Assembly: GCA_900549725.1 (NCBI GenBank)
Contig: URPL01000004.1
Coordinates: 1-64,000 of the forward strand
Source of the DNA: an uncultured Eubacteriales bacterium
GTDB taxonomy: Bacteria; Bacillota; Clostridia; Oscillospirales; CAG-272
DNA length: 64,000 bases
Direction: 5' to 3'
Shown here: positions 60,035 through 64,000 of the stretch, one piece after another
Layout: each line of letters opens with the position of its first letter
Position numbering within the stretch: the first letter of the stretch is position 1
The notes under the pieces: model-generated
What the model was told of the DNA's origin: nothing
Database searches by the model: none
The model's input: only the letters and a program-made list of their open reading frames with translations
Program-made: the position numbers and the translations under genes

Positions 60035-60433
60035 TTACCATACGAAGGCGAGAACTTCGCCGCCGACGTTTTCTTTTCTTGCCTGCTTGTCGGTCATAAT
60101 CCCCTTAGAGGTGGAGATGATCGCAACGCCCATGCCGTTCATCACGCGGGGCATATCCTCGCAGTTGGAATAAATTCTAAGACCCGGCTTGGATACGCGG
60201 CGCAGCCCCTGAATGACCTTAACCTTACCGGGCAGGTACTTCAGAGTGATGCGGAGCACCCCCTGACGGCCGTCATCAATCACCTGATAGCTCTTGATAT
60301 AGCCCTCATTCAGAAGAATGTCCGCAATGCCCTTCTTCACTTTGGAAGCGGGGATGTCAACACTCTCGTGCTTTGCGTTGTTTGCGTTGCGGATACGCGT
60401 CAGCATATCGGCAATTACATCAGAAATTTGCAT
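60035..60433 (-). CDS. rpsH: 30S ribosomal protein S8
   Basis: This 132-residue 16S-binding protein begins MQISDVIADMLTRIRNANNAKHE and ends GIMTDKQARKENVGGEVLAFVW. In many bacteria S8 represses the spc operon. A 149-base gap separates it from rpsN, longer than the usual spacing in this operon. Confidence 0.99.
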   Translation of the reverse strand: MQISDVIADMLTRIRNANNAKHESVDIPASKVKKGIADILLNEGYIKSYQVIDDGRQGVLRITLKYLPGKVKVIQGLRRVSKPGLRIYSNCEDMPRVMNGMGVAIISTSKGIMTDKQARKENVGGEVLAFVW

Positions 60434-60582
60434 TGTATTTTCCTCCTATGCAAGTTTTTTGTGAAATCGTTGGGCAATTCTGCCCGACATTTTCGCACCT
60501 TGCTGCCGGTTTTTCCGGCGGCCTATCGGCGGTTAAAGCCGCGCGGCTTTCCTACCGAAAAGTTTGGAGCGTTTTTTGAAAA

Positions 60583-60768
60583 TTACCAGCTTGCCTTGCG
60601 AACACCGGGAATCTGGCCCTTGTATGCAAGCTCACGGAAGCAGATACGGCAAATACCGTACTTACGCAGGTAAGCATGGGGTCTGCCGCAGATCTTGCAG
60701 CGGTTGTACTCACGGGTGGAGAACTTCTGCTTTCTCTGCTGCTTCAGAATCATCGCTTTCTTTGCCAC
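60583..60768 (-). CDS. rpsN: 30S ribosomal protein S14 type Z
   Basis: This is the 61-residue zinc-binding S14: AKKAMILKQQRKQKFSTREY, then CKICGRPHAYLRKYGICRIC and FRELAYKGQIPGVRKASW. The four cysteines bind zinc. The start is GTG at 60768, 6 bases after GGAGGAAGA. It lies between rplE and rpsH. Confidence 0.98.
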   Translation of the reverse strand: MAKKAMILKQQRKQKFSTREYNRCKICGRPHAYLRKYGICRICFRELAYKGQIPGVRKASW

Positions 60769-60781
60769 AGTGTCTTCCTCC

Positions 60782-61321
60782 TTATCTTGCAAACGGCGCG
60801 CCCAGCATGCTGAGCAGGTCTCTTGCTTCTTCGTCGGTATGAGCAGTCGTGACGAACGCGACGTCCATGCCGCGGATCTTCTCGACCTTATCGTACTCGA
60901 TCTCGGGGAAGATCAGCTGCTCTTTCAAACCGAGGCTGTAGTTGCCGCGGCCGTCGAAAGCGTTGGGGTTGATACCCTTGAAGTCACGCACGCGCGGCAG
61001 AGCGAAGTTGAACAAACGATCTACAAACTCGTACATCTTGTCGCCGCGAAGCGTAACCTTCACGCCGATCTTCATACCTTCGCGCAGCTTGAAGTTTGCA
61101 ACGGATTTGCGAGCATAGGTGGGAACAGCATGCTGACCGGTAATCATGGAGATCTCGGAAATCACATTGTCGATCGCTTTGGAGTTATCCTTTGCGTCGC
61201 CCACGCCCACGTTGACCACAACCTTGTCAAGTTTCGGGATCTGCATGGGGCTCTTGTATTCGTATTTCTTCATAAGGGCGGGAGCAACTTCTGCCTTATA
61301 AAGGTCTTTAATTCTTGCCAT
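60782..61321 (-). CDS. rplE: 50S ribosomal protein L5
   Basis: This 179-residue protein binds 5S rRNA and P-site tRNA. It has YKAEVAPALMKKYEYKSPMQIPKLDKVVVNVGVGDA, here seen as LMKKYEYKSPMQIPKL and VVVNVGVGDA. GQHAVPTYARKSVANFKLREG and FNFALPRVRDFKGINPNAFD are also present. It follows rplX by 15 bases. Confidence 0.99.
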   Translation of the reverse strand: MARIKDLYKAEVAPALMKKYEYKSPMQIPKLDKVVVNVGVGDAKDNSKAIDNVISEISMITGQHAVPTYARKSVANFKLREGMKIGVKVTLRGDKMYEFVDRLFNFALPRVRDFKGINPNAFDGRGNYSLGLKEQLIFPEIEYDKVEKIRGMDVAFVTTAHTDEEARDLLSMLGAPFAR

Positions 61322-61336
61322 ATTCCTACCCTCCGC

Positions 61337-61654
61337 TTACAGTGCTTTACCGCATTTTGCGCAGACGCGGCTCTTCTTGCCGTCCTTATCAACGCTCACC
61401 TTGGAGCGGACGCCCTTGCCGCACTTGTCGCAATACAGTTGTACCTTGGATGCATACATAGCACCCTCTACCTTGATAATTCCGCCGGCCTCACCCTGCT
61501 TGCGGGGCTTGACATGCTTGGATACGATGCCCGCACCCTCGACAATGACCTTGCCCTCAGCGGGAGATACCGCCAGAACCTTACCCTTTTTGCCCTTATC
61601 GTCACCGGAAATAACGATAACGGAGTCATCTTTTTTAATATGAAGAGATTTCAT
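61337..61654 (-). CDS. rplX: 50S ribosomal protein L24
   Basis: This 105-residue assembly initiator has a KOW motif, VIVISGDDKGKKGKVLAVSP. The C-terminal part carries two CxxC pairs (CDKCGKGVRSK and CAKCGKAL), a possible zinc site seen in many Firmicutes L24 proteins. Confidence 0.98.
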   Translation of the reverse strand: MKSLHIKKDDSVIVISGDDKGKKGKVLAVSPAEGKVIVEGAGIVSKHVKPRKQGEAGGIIKVEGAMYASKVQLYCDKCGKGVRSKVSVDKDGKKSRVCAKCGKAL

Positions 61655-61668
61655 TATTCGTTACCTCC

Positions 61669-62037
61669 TTACAGAACTTCGGGAGCGAGAGAGAGGATCT
61701 TAAGATAGTCCTTCTCACGCAATTCTCTTGCCACCGGCCCGAAAATACGGGTGCCGGTCGGGTTTTTATCTTCCTTGATAATGACCGCTGCATTATCGTC
61801 GAACTTGATCATGGATCCGTCCGCGCGGCGCAGGCCTTTTCTGGTGCGAACGACGACTGCCTTGACGACATCGCCCTTCTTCACCTGACCGTTCGGAGCC
61901 GCTTTCTTGACTGCACAGACCACGACATCGCCGATATTGGCATATCTGCGTCCGGTACCGCCAAGCACGCGAATGCACATGAGCTCTTTTGCACCGGTAT
62001 TATCCGCTACATTGATCAGTGACTGCTGCTGAATCAC
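61669..62037 (-). CDS. rplN: 50S ribosomal protein L14
   Basis: This 122-residue interface protein shows MIQQQSLINVADNTGAKELMCIRVLGG, split here as MIQQQSLINVADNTGAKE and MCIRVLGG. KKGDVVKAVVVRTRKGLRR and GTRIFGPVARELREKDYLKI are also typical. It lies between rpsQ and rplX. Confidence 0.99.
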   Translation of the reverse strand: MIQQQSLINVADNTGAKELMCIRVLGGTGRRYANIGDVVVCAVKKAAPNGQVKKGDVVKAVVVRTRKGLRRADGSMIKFDDNAAVIIKEDKNPTGTRIFGPVARELREKDYLKILSLAPEVL

Positions 62038-62093
62038 GGTTTTTTCCTCCTTTTAATTACATCTCACAAAGCCGTTTGCTTCGTACTCTGCAA

Positions 62094-62351
62094 TTATTTT
62101 GCTTTCTCAATGATGGAAACGACTCTCCATCTCTTGTCCTTGGACAGAGGTCTGGTCTCCATGATGCTGACCGTATCGCCGACATTGCACTCATTCTTTT
62201 CATCGTGAGCCTTCAGACGGATGGTACGCTTGATGACTTTGCCGTACAGGGGGTGCTTGACGTTATCCAGAATAGCGACCACAACGGTCTTATCCATTTT
62301 GTCGCTGACAACCTTCCCCACACGGGTTTTTCTCAGGTTTCTTTCTTCCAT
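62094..62351 (-). CDS. rpsQ: 30S ribosomal protein S17
   Basis: This 85-residue protein shows RNLRKTRVGKVVSDKMDKTV and KHPLYGKVIKRTIRLKAHDE, followed by METRPLSKDKRWRVVSIIEKAK. It lies between rpmC and rplN. Confidence 0.99.
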   Translation of the reverse strand: MEERNLRKTRVGKVVSDKMDKTVVVAILDNVKHPLYGKVIKRTIRLKAHDEKNECNVGDTVSIMETRPLSKDKRWRVVSIIEKAK

Positions 62352-62376
62352 GTCTTATTTCTCCTTCCGTTTGAAC

Positions 62377-62583
62377 TTAGGCGTTCTCGGAAGCATCAGA
62401 CTGCTTCTGGCGAAGAACGGTCATCACGCGGGCGATATCCTTCTTGGTGTCGCTGATCACGTGCGGGTTGTCAAGCTGGTTGATCGCATGCTGGAAGCGC
62501 AGGCGAAAAAGCTCGTCCTTCAGTTCCTTGAACTTCGCCTGAAGTTCTGCTTCGGACATGTCTCTGAGTTCCTTTGCTTTCAC
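62377..62583 (-). CDS. rpmC: 50S ribosomal protein L29
   Basis: This 68-residue two-helix protein near the tunnel exit has KAKELRDMSEAELQAKFKEL, then ELFRLRFQHAINQLDNPH and IARVMTVLRQK. It begins three bases after rplP. Confidence 0.98.
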   Translation of the reverse strand: MKAKELRDMSEAELQAKFKELKDELFRLRFQHAINQLDNPHVISDTKKDIARVMTVLRQKQSDASENA

Positions 62584-62586
62584 GGC

Positions 62587-63012
62587 TTACTCCTCCTCTG
62601 CTTCGTTTTCTCTGACAACAAACTTTGTCTTGATCGGAAGCTTGTGACCTGCAAGACGCATAGCCTCGCGTGCCACTTCTTCGCTGACGCCGTCCATCTC
62701 AAACATGACTCTGCCGGGCTTTACAACCGCGACCCAGTATTCGGGGGAACCTTTACCGGAACCCATACGAGTCTCAGCAGGCTTTTCAGTGATCGGCTTA
62801 TCCGGGAAGATCTTGATCCAAACCTGACCGCCACGACGGATATAACGCGTCATAGCGATACGGGCTGCTTCGATCTGCTGGCTTGTAATCCAAGCGGGCT
62901 CAAGAGCGACAAGACCGAACTGGCCGTTGGAAACCTTGTTTCCGCGGTATGCCTTACCGGTCAGTCTGCCTCTGTGAACGCGTCTGTATTTAACTCTCTT
63001 CGGCAATAACAT
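62587..63012 (-). CDS. rplP: 50S ribosomal protein L16
   Basis: This 141-residue protein near the A-site finger begins MLLPKRVKYRRVHRGRLTGK and includes TRYIRRGGQVWIKIFPDKP, TRMGSGKGSPEYWVAVVKPG, and MRLAGHKLPIKTKFV. Its ATG shares one base with the rpsC stop (TAATG), showing tight coupling. Confidence 0.99.
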   Translation of the reverse strand: MLLPKRVKYRRVHRGRLTGKAYRGNKVSNGQFGLVALEPAWITSQQIEAARIAMTRYIRRGGQVWIKIFPDKPITEKPAETRMGSGKGSPEYWVAVVKPGRVMFEMDGVSEEVAREAMRLAGHKLPIKTKFVVRENEAEEE

Positions 63013-63839
63013 TATTTGCTGCCTCCTTCTCTGGGAGTTCTGGGTGCGCGGTTGTCCCCATAGCGGCGCGGCTGTCCGTCGCGGCGCTGGAAGTTGTTCC
63101 CGCGGCCTTCCCCGCGGCCGCCGAACCCACGCCCGTCATTGCTGCGCGGACGGCGATTCTGATAATCATTGCGGCGCGGACGGTCTTCTCTGCGCTGACG
63201 GTTTGTGCCCTCGGCAAGGACTTCGCCTTTGTATACCCAAACCTTTACGCCGATTTTACCGTAGGTGGTGTTTGCTTCCCAAAAGCCGTAGTCGATATCG
63301 GCTCTGAGGGTCTGCAGCGGGATGGTGCCCTCATGATAATGCTCCGTGCGCGCAATTTCCGCGCCGCCAAGACGACCGGAAACGCAAACCTTGATGCCCT
63401 TTGCGCCGAGCTTCATCGTTCTGCCGATCGCCATTTTCATAGCACGGCGGAAAGAGGTTCTCTTCTCGAGCTGGCTTGCAATGTTCTCCGCGATGAGCTG
63501 TGCGTCAAGATCCGGAGATTTGACTTCCACAACATTGACGGAAACGGGTTTATGCACGATGGCTTCGCACTCGGTACGCAGCTTTTCAATCTCGCTGCCG
63601 CCGCGGCCGATTACCATGCCCGGCTTTGCGCAGTGAATGAAGACGCGGACTCTTGCGCTGTCGCGCTCAATTTCAATCTTCGGAACACCGGCGAGCTGCA
63701 GCTTGTTCTTGAGATATTTTCTCAGATTGTAGTCGGAAACCAGCGTATCGCCGAATTCTTTATCTTCCACGAACCATCTGGAGTCCCAGTTTTTAATGAC
63801 ACCAACACGCAGACCGTGCGGATTCACTTTCTGACCCAT
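63012..63839 (-). CDS. rpsC: 30S ribosomal protein S3 with Arg/Gly-rich tail
   Basis: This 275-residue protein forms part of the mRNA entry site. The core (residues 1-212) has MGQKVNPHGLRVGVIKNWDS, the KH-domain loop MVIGRGGSEIEKLRTE, and the C-terminal GVKVWVYKGEVL. About 60 more residues are rich in Arg, Gly, Asn and Asp (REDRPRRNDYQNRRPRSND, GRGFGGRGEGRGNNF), resembling RGG-type RNA-binding tails. The ATG at 63839 is clear. Confidence 0.98.
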   Translation of the reverse strand: MGQKVNPHGLRVGVIKNWDSRWFVEDKEFGDTLVSDYNLRKYLKNKLQLAGVPKIEIERDSARVRVFIHCAKPGMVIGRGGSEIEKLRTECEAIVHKPVSVNVVEVKSPDLDAQLIAENIASQLEKRTSFRRAMKMAIGRTMKLGAKGIKVCVSGRLGGAEIARTEHYHEGTIPLQTLRADIDYGFWEANTTYGKIGVKVWVYKGEVLAEGTNRQRREDRPRRNDYQNRRPRSNDGRGFGGRGEGRGNNFQRRDGQPRRYGDNRAPRTPREGGSK

Positions 63840-63862
63840 ATTCGCTTATCCTCCTTCGCGTG

Positions 63863-64000
63863 TTATTCTTTTTCCGCGACCGCGAGGGTCACGTGGCTGG
63901 TTCTCTTCAGGATGCGGTTTCCGCTGCCCTTGGCTCTGGGCATCATTCTCTTCAGAGTCGGGCCGGGGCAAACGAAGCACTCGGAAACATAGAGCTTGGA
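63863..64000 (-). CDS. rplV: 50S ribosomal protein L22, C-terminal part (cut by window edge)
   Basis: The last 45 codons of rplV are present: SKLYVSECFVCPGPTLKRMM, then PRAKGSGNRILKRTSHVTLA and VAEKE. The beta-hairpin segment PRAKGSGNRI that lines the exit tunnel and contacts macrolides is intact. The start lies beyond the right edge. It precedes rpsC by 23 bases in the S10 operon. Confidence 0.97.
   Translation of the reverse strand, partial: SKLYVSECFVCPGPTLKRMMPRAKGSGNRILKRTSHVTLAVAEKE

Overview
The window looks like the chromosome of a spore-forming, Gram-positive anaerobe of the class Clostridia, most likely an Oscillospiraceae/Ruminococcaceae-type gut bacterium. The reasons are a PolC-type replicase, sporulation genes (yabP, yabQ and a spoVAF-like gene), an SLH surface protein, a Na+-pumping decarboxylase, zinc-binding (four-Cys) forms of S4, S14, L36 and adenylate kinase, moderately GC-rich codon use, and Shine-Dalgarno sites before almost every gene. 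No rRNA, tRNA, CRISPR array, transposase or phage gene was seen.

Layout. Positions 1-2756 hold a lysine riboswitch with its terminator, followed by a three-gene amino-acid ABC importer. Next come a YhhN-like membrane protein and a minus-strand operon for a biotin-dependent, Na+-translocating decarboxylase (oadG, biotin carrier, oadB, oadA; 3527-6910). A divergent promoter then drives an M29 aminopeptidase and a DUF4430 lipoprotein. A MarR regulator and MATE exporter pair lies at 8914-10694. rpoB and rpoC form a stand-alone operon (10880-18157), with an orphan spoVAF homologue transcribed away from it. From 19793 to 34249, nearly everything is on the minus strand: a cysteine-desulfurase/DUF3343 pair, divIC-yabQ-yabP-rqcP, HU, and the long pyrH-frr-uppS-cdsA-dxr-rseP-ispG-polC run, which joins mRNA recycling, undecaprenyl and isoprenoid synthesis, phospholipid synthesis, membrane proteolysis and DNA replication. 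A TraX-like membrane protein and the str operon (rpsL-rpsG-fusA-tuf) follow.

Positions 40224-51408 are an accessory stretch: a GNAT acetyltransferase, an HtrA-type protease, an AT-richer lipoprotein gene between non-coding segments, cardiolipin synthase, a Gfo/Idh/MocA dehydrogenase with a sugar-phosphate isomerase, and a 1202-residue SLH surface protein with an internal 117-bp tandem repeat. From 51578 to the right edge runs the canonical S10-spc-alpha ribosomal super-operon on the minus strand, from rplQ back to a truncated rplV. It includes the short genes rpmJ and rpmD.

The most unusual items are: a lipoprotein solute-binding protein whose two halves are in circularly permuted order; an infA whose best-supported start is a CTG codon; an S12 with Arg at the position where Lys-to-Arg changes give streptomycin resistance in other bacteria; low-complexity tails on S3 and L17; the Cys/His-rich repeat array in the SLH protein; and a DUF3343/desulfurase pair that may handle sulfur or selenium. 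No wholly new multi-gene system could be demonstrated from sequence alone.
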